A stretch of 64,000 nt of DNA, taken from positions 62,001 through 126,000 of the forward strand of contig NZ_QFGA01000001.1 in assembly GCF_004369205.1 (NCBI RefSeq). Direction: 5' to 3'. The notes under the pieces were generated by a model, which made no database searches, was not told the DNA's origin, and saw nothing but the letters and a program-made list of their open reading frames with translations. Each line of letters begins with the position of its first letter. The stretch's first letter is position 1. Below, piece by piece: positions 17,897 through 26,629 of this stretch. Source of the DNA: Pelotomaculum schinkii. GTDB lineage: Bacteria; Bacillota; Desulfotomaculia; Desulfotomaculales; Pelotomaculaceae. Made by a program: the position numbers and the translations under genes.

Positions 17897-18349
17897 TTGC
17901 GGCTTTCCACCAGGGGACACTATGGTTTAAAAGCTGTGTTTGACCTGGCGCAGCATTACGGCGCTAAGCCAATTTCTTTAAAGAGTGTGGCAGAGCGCCA
18001 GCATCTTTCAGAAAACTATCTGGAACAGCTCATGGCCATGCTGCGCAAAGCCGGCCTGGTTAAAAGTGTGCGGGGCGCTCAGGGAGGATATATCCTGGCC
18101 AGGGAGCCCGGTTTGATTAAGGTGGGAGATATAGTCCGGGTATTGGAGGGGCCAATAGCGCCGGTCTACTGCGTTAGCGAAGAGGACCAGGGATGCTGCG
18201 ACGAGGCGGACTACTGTATCACCAGGACGGTATGGGCCAGGGTGCGGGACGGTATTGCCGCAGTGCTGGACGGAATCAGCTTGGCGGACTTATGCAGCGA
18301 GGCTGAGGAAGCCGGGATGTGCTGCAAGGAGGCTCCAAAGGGCGAATAG
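17897..18349 (+). CDS. iscR: Rrf2-family iron-sulfur regulator (IscR type)
   Basis: A 150-residue winged-helix regulator. The start is TTG 17897, with CAGGAGGTG upstream; the more distal ATG has no ribosome site. The N-terminus MRLSTRGHYGLKAVFDLA and the wing VKSVRGAQGGYILAR are Rrf2 hallmarks. Cysteines at 92, 100, 101 and 107 (CVSEEDQGCCDEADYC) match the three-cysteine cluster-binding pattern of IscR, so it probably senses iron-sulfur status rather than cysteine like CymR. It lies between the desulfurase and the scaffold, whose genes are its likely targets. Confidence 0.88.
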   Translation: MRLSTRGHYGLKAVFDLAQHYGAKPISLKSVAERQHLSENYLEQLMAMLRKAGLVKSVRGAQGGYILAREPGLIKVGDIVRVLEGPIAPVYCVSEEDQGCCDEADYCITRTVWARVRDGIAAVLDGISLADLCSEAEEAGMCCKEAPKGE

Positions 18350-18359
18350 ATACTAAAAA

Positions 18360-18387
18360 TTGCATCCCATGATAAGTGTGGGTGCAA
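18360..18387 (+). terminator. Hairpin after iscR, possible terminator
   Basis: TTGCATCCCA (18360-18369) pairs with TGGGTGCAA (18379-18387) with one bulge, over a 9-base loop. Only a weak T-rich tail follows. The rest of the 290-base gap before iscU holds nothing I recognise except a TATAAT at 18593-18598. Confidence 0.4.
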
Positions 18388-18639
18388 ATTATTATGAAAA
18401 TAGTCATGCATCCCAATATGTATACTAATGTATGGCGCCCGTATTTATGAGACAAAGTGAGGCCAAGAATGCTAATGTTTCACTTATCTCAAAAAGCTTA
18501 TTTGCGGAGACAAAACTTAAGGGCCAAGAATTTTTTTACAAAAAATTAAGCCCATATGAATTTGTTTGTACAGTGTATCCCGCCCCAAAGTATATAATTA
18601 GGGCTTTCCAAAAACTATAATAAAGGAGTCCTGAAAATT

Positions 18640-19011
18640 ATGTATACCGATAAAGTCATGGAGCATTTTACAAATCCCAGGAATGTCGGTGAAATAACAG
18701 ATCCAAGCGGAGTGGGAGAGGTTGGCAACCCAACTTGTGGGGATATCATGAAAATATTCTTAAAGGTTGAAGACAATATTATTAAGGACATAAAATTTAA
18801 GACTTTTGGCTGTGGCGCCGCTATTGCCACCAGCAGTATGGTTACGGAAATGGCAAAAGGTAAAACCCTGGATGAGGCTGAGCAAATTAGCAACAAAGCA
18901 GTGGCCGAGATGCTGGACGGTCTTCCTCCCCAAAAAATGCACTGCTCCAACCTGGCTGCGGACGCCTTAAAGAAGGCTATTGAGGATTACAAGAAAAAGC
19001 AGGCGGTATAA
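18640..19011 (+). CDS. iscU: Iron-sulfur cluster scaffold IscU
   Basis: A 123-residue scaffold on which new iron-sulfur clusters are built with sulfur from the desulfurase upstream. The three ligand cysteines are present: NPTCGD (Cys 33, with Asp 35), FGCGAA (Cys 58) and HCSNLA (Cys 102). AAAGGAG precedes the ATG. The downstream mnmA follows closely, a common clostridial arrangement. Confidence 0.95.
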   Translation: MYTDKVMEHFTNPRNVGEITDPSGVGEVGNPTCGDIMKIFLKVEDNIIKDIKFKTFGCGAAIATSSMVTEMAKGKTLDEAEQISNKAVAEMLDGLPPQKMHCSNLAADALKKAIEDYKKKQAV

Positions 19012-19106
19012 GTTTGGCAGGGTATTCCCATGCCGCCAACGGCGCCACGCATGATGAAAATGTATTGTCAGAGCAGCGTAAAAGTCATTTATATAAAGGT
19101 GATCCT

Positions 19107-20201
19107 GTGACGGCTAAAAAAAAGGTTGTTGTAGCAATGAGCGGCGGGGTTGACAGTTCAGTTGCCGCCGCGCTTTTGTTGGAACAGGGGTATGAAATAA
19201 TTGGTGTAACCATGCAGATTTGGGATTCCGGTATCACAGAAGTTGAGGGGGAGCACGTAGGATGCTGCTCCCTTACTGCTGTTGAGGATGCCAGGCGGGT
19301 GGCTTCACAACTTGGCATTCCCTACTATGTGATGAATTTTCGTAACATTTTTGAGGAGAGGGTAATTAAATACTTCACTGGCGAGTATATGCGCGGCCGT
19401 ACACCCAACCCGTGCATAGCCTGTAACCGTTATGTCAAGTTCGAAGCTCTTTTGGATAAGGCGATGGCGCTGGGCGCCGATTATATCGCCACCGGCCATT
19501 ACGCCAGGTTGGGGTACAGTCCAACGTACGGGCGCTATACGGTCCGGCGCGCGCACGATCAAAAAAAGGACCAGACCTACGTTTTATATAGCCTGACCCA
19601 GCGGCAGATAGCCCGCACCTTGATGCCTTTGGGTGAGTACAATAAGGACCAGGTGCGCAAAATAGCAGGTGATTTGGGTCTGTCCGTTGCCGCCAAAGCA
19701 GAAAGTCAAGAGATATGCTTTGTGGCAGATGACAACTACCGCAATTTCCTGCGTGGGAAATCAACGGATATCCAGCCGGGACCCTTCCTGAACATGAAGG
19801 GGGAGGTTATTGGTACACACCAGGGCATCCCTTTTTATACGATTGGCCAGCGGCGTGGCCTGGGTCTGGCGGGAGGGCAGCGTCTTTACGTGGTAAATAT
19901 AGACCGGGAGCATAATACCATCACCGTGGGTCCGGAAGAAGCCATCCTTGATACTGACTTAATCGCCGAAGATGTTAACATGGTCTTATACGATACGATC
20001 ACCAAAACGTTAGAAGTTGAGGCTCAGGTAAGGTATAACGGCAGCCCGTCACCAGCCACCCTCAAACTTCTGGAAGGTGGCCGGCTGCATGTTCACTTCC
20101 ATAACCCGCAGCGCTCTATTACCCCTGGACAGGCTGTTGTGTTCTACCAGGGAGATTACCTGGTGGGCGGGGCTACCATAGAGCGCGCCGGCTCCGAATA
20201 A
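19107..20201 (+). CDS. mnmA: tRNA-specific 2-thiouridylase MnmA
   Basis: A 364-residue MnmA that thiolates uridine 34 of Lys, Glu and Gln tRNAs. The ATP pyrophosphatase loop is AMSGGVDSS (about 10-18). The two catalytic cysteines are in NPCIACN (about 103) and EICFVAD (about 204). The open frame reaches back to a TTG at 19014, but GTG 19107, preceded by AAAGGTGA, gives the family's normal N-terminus. Sulfur would come from the cysteine desulfurase in the same block. Confidence 0.95.
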   Translation: MTAKKKVVVAMSGGVDSSVAAALLLEQGYEIIGVTMQIWDSGITEVEGEHVGCCSLTAVEDARRVASQLGIPYYVMNFRNIFEERVIKYFTGEYMRGRTPNPCIACNRYVKFEALLDKAMALGADYIATGHYARLGYSPTYGRYTVRRAHDQKKDQTYVLYSLTQRQIARTLMPLGEYNKDQVRKIAGDLGLSVAAKAESQEICFVADDNYRNFLRGKSTDIQPGPFLNMKGEVIGTHQGIPFYTIGQRRGLGLAGGQRLYVVNIDREHNTITVGPEEAILDTDLIAEDVNMVLYDTITKTLEVEAQVRYNGSPSPATLKLLEGGRLHVHFHNPQRSITPGQAVVFYQGDYLVGGATIERAGSE

Positions 20202-20292
20202 GCTTTATTCTTTTTTGCTGCATTTTTTATCAATAACATGGACATAATAGCCATTAAGAAATGGTTGATTTTTGTACGGGGGGCGACAAACT

Positions 20293-20466
20293 TTGAATTG
20301 CCCGTCTTGTGGCGGTAAAGCCACTGGTAAAGTGGGAATGGATCAGTATTACTGCTGGGATTGCTGTGTTGAATACCGGATCAATAAAGAAGGCGTGCAG
20401 ATTTACGAGGTGGCTGAGGACGGGAGCCTGGTTGCTTTTGACCCGCAAAACGAATTCTTACTTTAG
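20293..20466 (+). CDS. Small zinc-ribbon protein
   Basis: A 57-residue protein starting at TTG 20293 after GGGGGGCGACAAA. It has two cysteine pairs, CPSCGG (residues 3-6) and CWDCC (about 22-25), forming a zinc ribbon, followed by a short acidic strand region. I do not recognise a defined function. It is 92 bases after mnmA and 25 bases before another tiny gene, probably in one transcript. Confidence 0.65.
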   Translation: MNCPSCGGKATGKVGMDQYYCWDCCVEYRINKEGVQIYEVAEDGSLVAFDPQNEFLL

Positions 20467-20490
20467 TGACGGAAAGAGGGGTGTCCTAAT

Positions 20491-20679
20491 ATGCGTTCAG
20501 GGTTTTGGAGGGGCATAATTGCCGGGAGCATAATCGGAGCAGCCATTAGTATGATGGCCGGAAGTAATAGGGTCAGCCAGAAAAAGGGTTTGCTGGGGTA
20601 TAGGACCGGGCGGGCAGGTTCGAGAGCCCGCAGGATGTTCCGGGGTGTTTCGAAGACAGTAAACGACCTTATTAAATAG
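20491..20679 (+). CDS. Small glycine-rich membrane protein, YtxH-like
   Basis: A 62-residue protein behind GAAAGAGGGG. Residues 5-24 (FWRGIIAGSIIGAAISMMAG) form one short glycine-rich membrane helix, followed by a strongly basic tail (RTGRAGSRARRMFRG). This resembles small YtxH-type proteins. Function unknown. Confidence 0.6.
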   Translation: MRSGFWRGIIAGSIIGAAISMMAGSNRVSQKKGLLGYRTGRAGSRARRMFRGVSKTVNDLIK

Positions 20680-20685
20680 ATACTT

Positions 20686-20723
20686 AAAAAAAGTGGGGAG
20701 ATAAAAACTCCTCACTTTTTTAA
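20686..20723 (+). terminator. Rho-independent terminator
   Basis: Stem AGTGGGGAG / CTCCTCACT extended by A and T runs, loop ATAAAAA, T tail. It ends the mnmA transcript. Confidence 0.85.
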
Positions 20724-20740
20724 GTTGGTGGTGAGGATAT

Positions 20741-21781
20741 TTGAACTATCACATAGAAAAAGGGTTGCCGCGGCTGATTTTTTTTATTTTTGCCGCAGCG
20801 ATGTTAGTATATTTTTTTTACCTGCTAAAGGGGCTGATGGTATCTTTTATCCTGGCCGCCCTTTTAACTTATCTCCTGAACCCGGTCGTAAACGCAATCG
20901 AAAGAAGGGGTACACCCCGCAGCTATGCCATACTGCTGGCTTATCTGGCCCTTTCCTTCGTGGTCGCGGGCATCTTTCTCTACATCATACCGCGGGTCTT
21001 AAAGCAACTCTACGTCATGGAGGAAACCATTCCACTTTACATAGCTCAAACCCAGCAGGTTATTCAATCCATCCAGAATCATTACAGTGTCCTGAACATT
21101 CCCGACGGGGTCAGGGAGATTATTGACCAAAGGGTAGTTATGCTGGAAGAATACGTTCTTCAATGGGTAAGAACTGCGGTGACAGTGCTAATCGGTCTGG
21201 TGGGCTATGTTTTTAAGCTCCTGCTTGCTCCCGTACTGGCATTTTATCTATTAAAAGACCTCGATTCAATATCAAAAAAAGCGGCAGCCTGGCTGCCGGT
21301 AAATCTTAAAGATGAAATTACCGGGCTCTTTAGGCAGATCAACCAGGTCCTGGCGAGTTTTATCAGAGGGTATTTTTTGGTGGCAGCGATTGTCGGTGTG
21401 CTGACAGCTGTTTCCATGGCTTTACTGGGCGTAGATTTTGCGCTTATGCTTGGATTTATTGCGGGAGTGACCGAGTTAATCCCTTATTTCGGACCTGTAA
21501 TCGGCGCCGTACCTGCCATAGGCGTAGCGCTCTTAAAATCAAAATGGCTGGCGCTCAAAGTGGCGGTGGTATTTATTATCATTCACCAATTGGAAGGCAA
21601 CATCATCTCACCCAAGATAATGAGTGACAAGGTTGGTTTGCACCCGCTGCTTGTGATTTTTAGTTTACTGGCCGGCGGAGAACTGTATGGGCTCATGGGA
21701 ATGCTCCTGGCGATACCCTGTGCGGCTGTTTTAAAGGTAATCGTGAGTTTTGCCTATGCAAAAATAAAAAACCTCAATTAA
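20741..21781 (+). CDS. AI-2E family (PerM-like) transporter
   Basis: A 346-residue polytopic membrane protein with about seven to eight helices. Two helices follow the N-terminus, a long loop spans about residues 60-145, and a C-terminal bundle carries the family signature GVDFALMLGFIAGVTELIPYFGPVIG and HQLEGNIISPKIMSDKVGLHP. Members include sporulation YtvI and Na+/H+ antiporter-like proteins; the substrate here is unknown. The start is TTG 20741 after GAGGATA. In many clostridia it sits before alaS, as here. Confidence 0.88.
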   Translation: MNYHIEKGLPRLIFFIFAAAMLVYFFYLLKGLMVSFILAALLTYLLNPVVNAIERRGTPRSYAILLAYLALSFVVAGIFLYIIPRVLKQLYVMEETIPLYIAQTQQVIQSIQNHYSVLNIPDGVREIIDQRVVMLEEYVLQWVRTAVTVLIGLVGYVFKLLLAPVLAFYLLKDLDSISKKAAAWLPVNLKDEITGLFRQINQVLASFIRGYFLVAAIVGVLTAVSMALLGVDFALMLGFIAGVTELIPYFGPVIGAVPAIGVALLKSKWLALKVAVVFIIIHQLEGNIISPKIMSDKVGLHPLLVIFSLLAGGELYGLMGMLLAIPCAAVLKVIVSFAYAKIKNLN

Positions 21782-21819
21782 AATGAATATTAGCGATTTG
21801 TTTTGAAATATTAGAATTC

Positions 21820-21849
21820 TTGACACCTTACAGGTATATTTTGTATAAT
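21820..21849 (+). promoter_or_regulatory. Promoter of alaS
   Basis: Perfect TTGACA (21820-21825) and TATAAT (21844-21849) with an 18-base spacer. Confidence 0.8.
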
Positions 21850-21855
21850 TATAGC

Positions 21856-21975
21856 GCAAAAGTATGAGTTGTTTTCCAAAACGTTTGCTGGTTGATAAAA
21901 TCCGTACTAATCGGGGTGGCGCCTTGGAGAACCTTCTGTCCCGTAGGGATATTCTTTAGGGGGAAGGTTCTTTTT
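21856..21975 (+). promoter_or_regulatory. Short attenuator leader of alaS, T-box-like
   Basis: Between the promoter and alaS lies a leader that ends in a terminator with perfect stem AGAACCTTC (21928-21936) / GAAGGTTCT (21963-21971) and a T run. Just before it is GGGGTGGCGCC (21913-21923), which resembles a T-box core. However, the leader is only about 120 bases, too short for a full T-box stem I, and the TGGC bulge would not pair with the A73 of tRNA-Ala. It is probably an attenuator of unknown type or a decayed T-box. Confidence 0.45.
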
Positions 21976-22096
21976 ATTGAGGAGCACGGTTTGATGCTTG
22001 TACCCTGTAGATTGCGGCCTGCGAACGATTGGAAATGGCATCAAAGACGGCCATCTTGTAAAATGATGCCGATATAAAAGCGGGAGGGTTTTCATC

Positions 22097-24733
22097 TTGA
22101 TGACTGGTAATGAACTGAGGGAGAGCTTTTTGAAATTCTTTGAAAGCAAGGGACATAAGATTTTACCGAGCGCCTCCCTGATACCCGTCAATGATCCCAG
22201 TATACTATGGACTGCTGCCGGCATGGTTCCTTTTAAACCCTTTTTTACCGGCGCCGCCAAACCTGAATTCAACAGGGTAACCACCTGCCAGAAGTGTCTC
22301 CGGACTCCCGATATTGAAGCTGTCGGCAGGACTGCCAGACACCATACCTTTTTTGAAATGCTGGGCAATTTCTCTTTCGGAGACTACTTTAAGGAGTCTG
22401 CCATTCCTTGGGCTTGGGAATACGTGACCGAAAATCTGGGTCTGCCGGCTGACAAGCTCTGGGTAACTATTTACCTGGACGATGACGAAGCTTATGATAT
22501 CTGGCATAAGAGCGTGGGTGTGCCAAGCGAACGTATCGTCAGGCTTGGCAAGGATACCAACTTTTGGGAGATCGGGGTCGGCCCCTGCGGTCCATGCTCA
22601 GAGATTTACGTGGACTTGGGACCTGAGAGAGGATGTGGATCTCCGGAATGTGGTGTCGGCTGTGACTGTGACCGTTACCTGGAGATATGGAACCTGGTTT
22701 TTATCCAGTATTTCAAGGATGAGGAGGGCAATTACACGCCCCTGGCCAACAAAGGTATAGACACCGGTTTTGGTTTGGAGAGGGTGGCTTCCGTCCTGCA
22801 GGGTGTCCCCTCCAATTTCGATACGGACCTTTTGCGCGAGATCATGGATTTTACCGCTGAGCTTTTCGGCATGGATTACGGCAAGGATGAAAAGGTTGAT
22901 TTGGCTTTGAAGGTTATAGCCGACCACTCCAGGGCGATTACCTTTGCCATTTCAGATGGGGCGTTGCCTTCCAACGAAGGCCGCGGCTATGTAATCCGCC
23001 GCCTGCTGCGGCGGGCGGTCCGCTTCGGCCGTCTTCTCGGCATTCATGAGCCCTTCCTGCACAAGGCGGCAGAAGCAGTGATCCGGCAAATGAGCAACGC
23101 CTACCCTGAATTGTCCGATCGGGAAAAGCACGTCCTGAGAGTGATCCGGACCGAGGAAGATCGTTTTGGGGAAACTCTGGTCCAGGGCACTGAAATACTG
23201 AATCGGCTGATCGAGGAAGCAAAATCAGCCGGTGGCTCGGTTATTTCCGGTGAGGATGCTTTTAAACTTTACGATACTTATGGTTTTCCTCTGGAACTGA
23301 CTCAGGAAATGACTGCGGAGCAGGGCTTAACTGTTGCTACGGACGGTTTCACCGAAGCTATGGAACAGCAGCGTCGCCGCGCCCGTAGCGCCCGGCAGGA
23401 AACTGAGTATATATCCGAGCGGGATGCCGAATTCAGGAAAGTGCGTGAAGAGCTGGGAGAAACCAACTTTACCGGCTATGAATCCCTGTCGGATCGGGCC
23501 AGTGTGCTGGCGATATTTAAGGACGGCAAAAGGGCCAAGGAAGCGAACGCCGGTGAGGAAATAGAATTTATCCTGGACGTAACGCCGTGTTATGCGGAAT
23601 CCGGCGGCCAGGTCAGCGACCGGGGACGTTTGACCGGATCGGGTTTGGAAGTTGAAATCATCGAGGTAGTAAAGCCTGTTGAAAATCTCTTTGTCCACCG
23701 CGGCAGGGTTATTGACGGGATCATAAAGGAAAACCAGCAGGTTGACGTAGCTGTTGACTTAAAAAGGAGAATGGCGACCTGCCGCAACCACTCCGCCACC
23801 CACCTCCTGCACAAGGCCCTCAAGGAAGTCCTGGGCGCCCATGTCAACCAGGCCGGTTCTCTGGTGGAACCTGACCGGCTGAGGTTTGACTTTACTCACT
23901 ATACCGCTGTAGCGCCTGAGGAATTGCGTAAGGTTGAGGAGATGGTCAACCAGGCTGTTCTTTCCAACCTGCCTGTCGATACCCAGGTATCAACACTGGA
24001 TGAAGCCCGGGATATGGGAGCAACCGCCCTTTTTGGCGAAAAGTACGGGGACCGGGTCAGAGTTGTCAAGATGGGCGACTTCAGCATGGAGCTGTGCGGC
24101 GGGACCCACCTGCATTCGACCGCCGAGGTGGGACTTTTAAAACTGGTGGGCGAGAGCAGTGTCGGCGCAGGACTGCGGCGTATTGAGGCTGTTACCGGTG
24201 AAGGCGCCCTGCGCTATATCAACGCCAAGGAAGAGCAGTTGGAGGCTGTGGCCGGGCTGGTAAAGGCCGCTCCCAATGAACTGTTCCAGCGGGTCGAAAA
24301 CCTGGTGCAGACTATCAAGCAGCTGGAAAACGAGAGCGATGCCCTGCAAGCCAAACTGGCCAAATATCAGGTCCAGGACCTGCTCGACTGCAAAAGAGAG
24401 ATCAAGGGTGTCACGGTGCTGGCGGGACAGGCGGCAGCGCCCGATATGGACAGCTTAAGGGGTATGGTCGATCTTTTGAGGGACAAGCTGGGTTCCGGTG
24501 TGATTGTCCTGGGCAGCGTCATGGGGGATAAAGTCAGCCTGGTAGCAGCGGTCACAAAAGACCTGCAAAGTAGCGGCCTGCATGCCGGCAAGCTGATCAA
24601 AGAAATAGCCGCAGTCGTAGGCGGCAGCGGAGGGGGACGTCCCGATATGGCCCAGGCCGGCGGCAAGGAACCCGCCAGGCTCGCCGAAGCGCTGGAAAAA
24701 GCCTATAAGGTAGCGGAACAACAAATAAAATAA
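22097..24733 (+). CDS. alaS: Alanine-tRNA ligase
   Basis: An 878-residue AlaRS of normal length. The class II catalytic core starts with LRESFLKFFESKGHKILPSASL and contains FFEMLGNFSFGDYFKE. The editing domain has HSATHLLHKALKEVLGAH and the zinc-binding CGGTHLHSTAEVG. A DHHA1/C-Ala domain ends with GGSGGGRPDMAQAGGK. The start is TTG 22097 or ATG 22100, both served by GGGAGGG. In most Firmicutes alaS is followed directly by ireB and ruvX; here about 10 kb of other genes intervenes. Confidence 0.97.
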   Translation: MMTGNELRESFLKFFESKGHKILPSASLIPVNDPSILWTAAGMVPFKPFFTGAAKPEFNRVTTCQKCLRTPDIEAVGRTARHHTFFEMLGNFSFGDYFKESAIPWAWEYVTENLGLPADKLWVTIYLDDDEAYDIWHKSVGVPSERIVRLGKDTNFWEIGVGPCGPCSEIYVDLGPERGCGSPECGVGCDCDRYLEIWNLVFIQYFKDEEGNYTPLANKGIDTGFGLERVASVLQGVPSNFDTDLLREIMDFTAELFGMDYGKDEKVDLALKVIADHSRAITFAISDGALPSNEGRGYVIRRLLRRAVRFGRLLGIHEPFLHKAAEAVIRQMSNAYPELSDREKHVLRVIRTEEDRFGETLVQGTEILNRLIEEAKSAGGSVISGEDAFKLYDTYGFPLELTQEMTAEQGLTVATDGFTEAMEQQRRRARSARQETEYISERDAEFRKVREELGETNFTGYESLSDRASVLAIFKDGKRAKEANAGEEIEFILDVTPCYAESGGQVSDRGRLTGSGLEVEIIEVVKPVENLFVHRGRVIDGIIKENQQVDVAVDLKRRMATCRNHSATHLLHKALKEVLGAHVNQAGSLVEPDRLRFDFTHYTAVAPEELRKVEEMVNQAVLSNLPVDTQVSTLDEARDMGATALFGEKYGDRVRVVKMGDFSMELCGGTHLHSTAEVGLLKLVGESSVGAGLRRIEAVTGEGALRYINAKEEQLEAVAGLVKAAPNELFQRVENLVQTIKQLENESDALQAKLAKYQVQDLLDCKREIKGVTVLAGQAAAPDMDSLRGMVDLLRDKLGSGVIVLGSVMGDKVSLVAAVTKDLQSSGLHAGKLIKEIAAVVGGSGGGRPDMAQAGGKEPARLAEALEKAYKVAEQQIK

Positions 24734-24737
24734 TTGT

Positions 24738-24910
24738 TCACCTTAATATTATTAATGCACTTCTGCGTATCTCGTTGGTAGATACATTGGCGATGGAAGC
24801 CTGCAGCTTTTCGACCCGTTCAACGGCCTGAGGGATTCGCTCCTTCAGGCTGTTCTGTTCGCCGTTGTAGTCGGCGTCGAAACAGCGTCTTTGGGGAACA
24901 CCGAGTTGAC
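24738..24910 (-). pseudogene. Possible remnant of a serine recombinase
   Basis: On the minus strand the peptide DADYNGEQNSLKERIP followed by a coiled stretch ending LQASIANVS resembles the C-terminal coiled region of large serine recombinases of mobile elements. No catalytic domain is left, and the sequence upstream is not recognisable. An ATG with a good ribosome site at about 25117 on the same strand hits a stop after three codons. If right, it marks the edge of the inserted island. Confidence 0.35.
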
Positions 24911-25027
24911 GGCGAACTTTTTCCCGGCCACAATCATGGCGTACTATATCCATCGAAGATGAACAGATAAGAAATGGAATGTAGCTGATAGCTTCAAGAC
25001 CGTGCGAAGGCAAACAGCAGAGAGTAA

Positions 25028-25064
25028 GAGCGCATTCGGCCTGTAAAGGCTTTATGCGCTCGTT
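25028..25064. terminator. Hairpin in the gap after alaS
   Basis: Perfect stem GAGCGCAT (25028-25035) / ATGCGCTC (25054-25061) with an inner GCC/GGC pairing. It could end transcription from either side. Otherwise the 572 bases between alaS and the XRE gene hold only the remnant listed above. Confidence 0.4.
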
Positions 25065-25305
25065 TGATATCCTATGGATTCTGTGGAGGCGTTGTTCCAG
25101 TGATGATCTTTTACTTTTTCATTTGAACTACCTCCCTTCAGCGACATATACTACCACAGACTGTTGGAGATAGCTATACTATTTGCGATATATCTACACG
25201 TTAATGCTGTTCTTCTTTATTATCATGTAATTATATTGAGTTTGGTGCAGAAATAAAGTATGATTTTGGCATAGATATTCCACCATTGCTAATGAGGTGA
25301 AGAAC

Positions 25306-25536
25306 ATGGCTGTTAGCTACAAAAAGCTATGGAAATTATTAATCGACAGAGATATGAAAAAGAAAGATCTCCAAGCTACGGCAGATATCAGTTCCGGCGC
25401 CATCGCTAAGCTTGGCCGAAATGAAAACATAACTACAGCAGTGCTGGTGAAAATATGCAATGCGTTAAAATGCGATATCGGAGATATCATGGAAATAATT
25501 CCAGACGAACCGAAAGGCGGTGATGGTAATGAGTAA
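25306..25536 (+). CDS. XRE-family helix-turn-helix regulator
   Basis: A 76-residue Cro/CI-type DNA-binding protein consisting of little more than one HTH. Residues 5-60 fit the five-helix fold: YKKLWKLLIDRDMKKKDLQ, then ISSGAIAKLGRNENIT as the turn and recognition helix, then VLVKICNALKCDIGDIMEI. GAGGTGAAG precedes ATG 25306. Its stop overlaps the start of the RhuM gene by 8 bases, so the two are translationally coupled. The DNA of its last codons is repeated at 26951. It is the likely regulator of the island. Confidence 0.85.
   Translation: MAVSYKKLWKLLIDRDMKKKDLQATADISSGAIAKLGRNENITTAVLVKICNALKCDIGDIMEIIPDEPKGGDGNE
25489..25523 (+). repeat. Direct repeat, copy 1 (3' end of XRE gene)
   Basis: 35 bases encoding MEIIPDEPKGG, matched at 32 of 35 positions by 26951-26985. 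All three differences are transitions. Confidence 0.85.
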
Positions 25537-26602
25537 AAAGAAAGTACCTGAGGAAAAAAGCATTCGATCCTCCGCCGCTGAATATCTGACATACATCGCT
25601 GCTACAGGCGATAATCCTCAAAGCGTTGAAATGCGTTATGAAGACGAGAATATTTGGCTCACGCAGAAAATGCTCGCTACGCTTTATGATGTGGATGTAC
25701 GGACAATAAACGAACATATACAAAAAATATATTCTGACCATGAACTTGAATCTGAATCAACTATCCGGAATTTCCGGATAGTTCAAACTGAAGGTTCACG
25801 ACAGGTCGCTCGTGAAGTTAAGCACTACAACCTGCAAATGATTATTGCTGTCGGTTTTAAAATCAACTCAGATCGCGCCGTGCAGTTCCGCAAATGGGTC
25901 AATAAAATTGCAAAGGACTACACGATTCAAGGCTGGGTTATGGATGATGACCGTCTGAAAAACGGTGGTTCGGTTTTGAACGAAAAGTATTATGATAAGT
26001 TGCTTGAAAAAATCCGTGAGATACGGCTTTCTGAGCGCAGGTTTTATCAAAAGGTCACAGATATTTACGCTACTGCTCTCGATTATGATAAGAACGCAAA
26101 GACAACACATGAGTTCTTCGCTAAAGTGCAGAACAAAATGCACTTTGCCGTTCATGGTCAGACGGCTGCGGAAGTGATTTATAACCGAGCCGATGCAAAA
26201 AAAGAACATATGGGGCTGACCACTTGGGATGATGCGCCGGATGGAAAAATCCAGCGTTACGATGTTTCTGTTGCGAAAAATTATCTGTCGCGTGACGAGC
26301 TATTTTCCTTGGAACGTATTGTGTCCGCCTATCTCGACTTGGCAGAGGACAGAGCCCGACGTCATATCCCAATGACTATGGAGGATTGGGCTAAGCGGCT
26401 TGATATATTCCTACAAGCGGATGACCGCGAGATTTTAACAGACGCAGGGAAAATATCTGCTCAAATTGCCAAGGAACATGCTGAAAGCGAATTCGAAAAA
26501 TACAGGATCATACAGGACAAGCTGTTTGAGTCAGATTATGATAAACAGCTTAAGCTTCTTGAACAGCAAATAACAAAAAGGACAGATGATGACGAGACAT
26601 AA
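25529..26602 (+). CDS. RhuM family protein
   Basis: A 357-residue member of the virulence RhuM family (first named in a Salmonella pathogenicity island). Features are the N-terminal wHTH-like block IWLTQKMLATLYDVDVRTINEHI, the core EVKHYNLQMIIAVGFKINSDRAVQFRKW, and the C-terminal HFAVHGQTAAEVIYNRADAKK. The biochemical role is not established. Such genes are often found beside restriction-modification systems, as here. The start ATG 25529 lies inside the end of the XRE gene. The C-terminal 90 residues are helical and charged. Confidence 0.88.
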   Translation: MSKKKVPEEKSIRSSAAEYLTYIAATGDNPQSVEMRYEDENIWLTQKMLATLYDVDVRTINEHIQKIYSDHELESESTIRNFRIVQTEGSRQVAREVKHYNLQMIIAVGFKINSDRAVQFRKWVNKIAKDYTIQGWVMDDDRLKNGGSVLNEKYYDKLLEKIREIRLSERRFYQKVTDIYATALDYDKNAKTTHEFFAKVQNKMHFAVHGQTAAEVIYNRADAKKEHMGLTTWDDAPDGKIQRYDVSVAKNYLSRDELFSLERIVSAYLDLAEDRARRHIPMTMEDWAKRLDIFLQADDREILTDAGKISAQIAKEHAESEFEKYRIIQDKLFESDYDKQLKLLEQQITKRTDDDET

Positions 26603-26629
26603 AGTGATTCATTTATCTGGGGGATGAAA

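Noticed and set aside
18432-18620. 62-codon plus-strand frame before iscU
   Set aside because: AT-rich, unrecognised, without a ribosome site, and it overlaps the region where the iscU promoter should lie.
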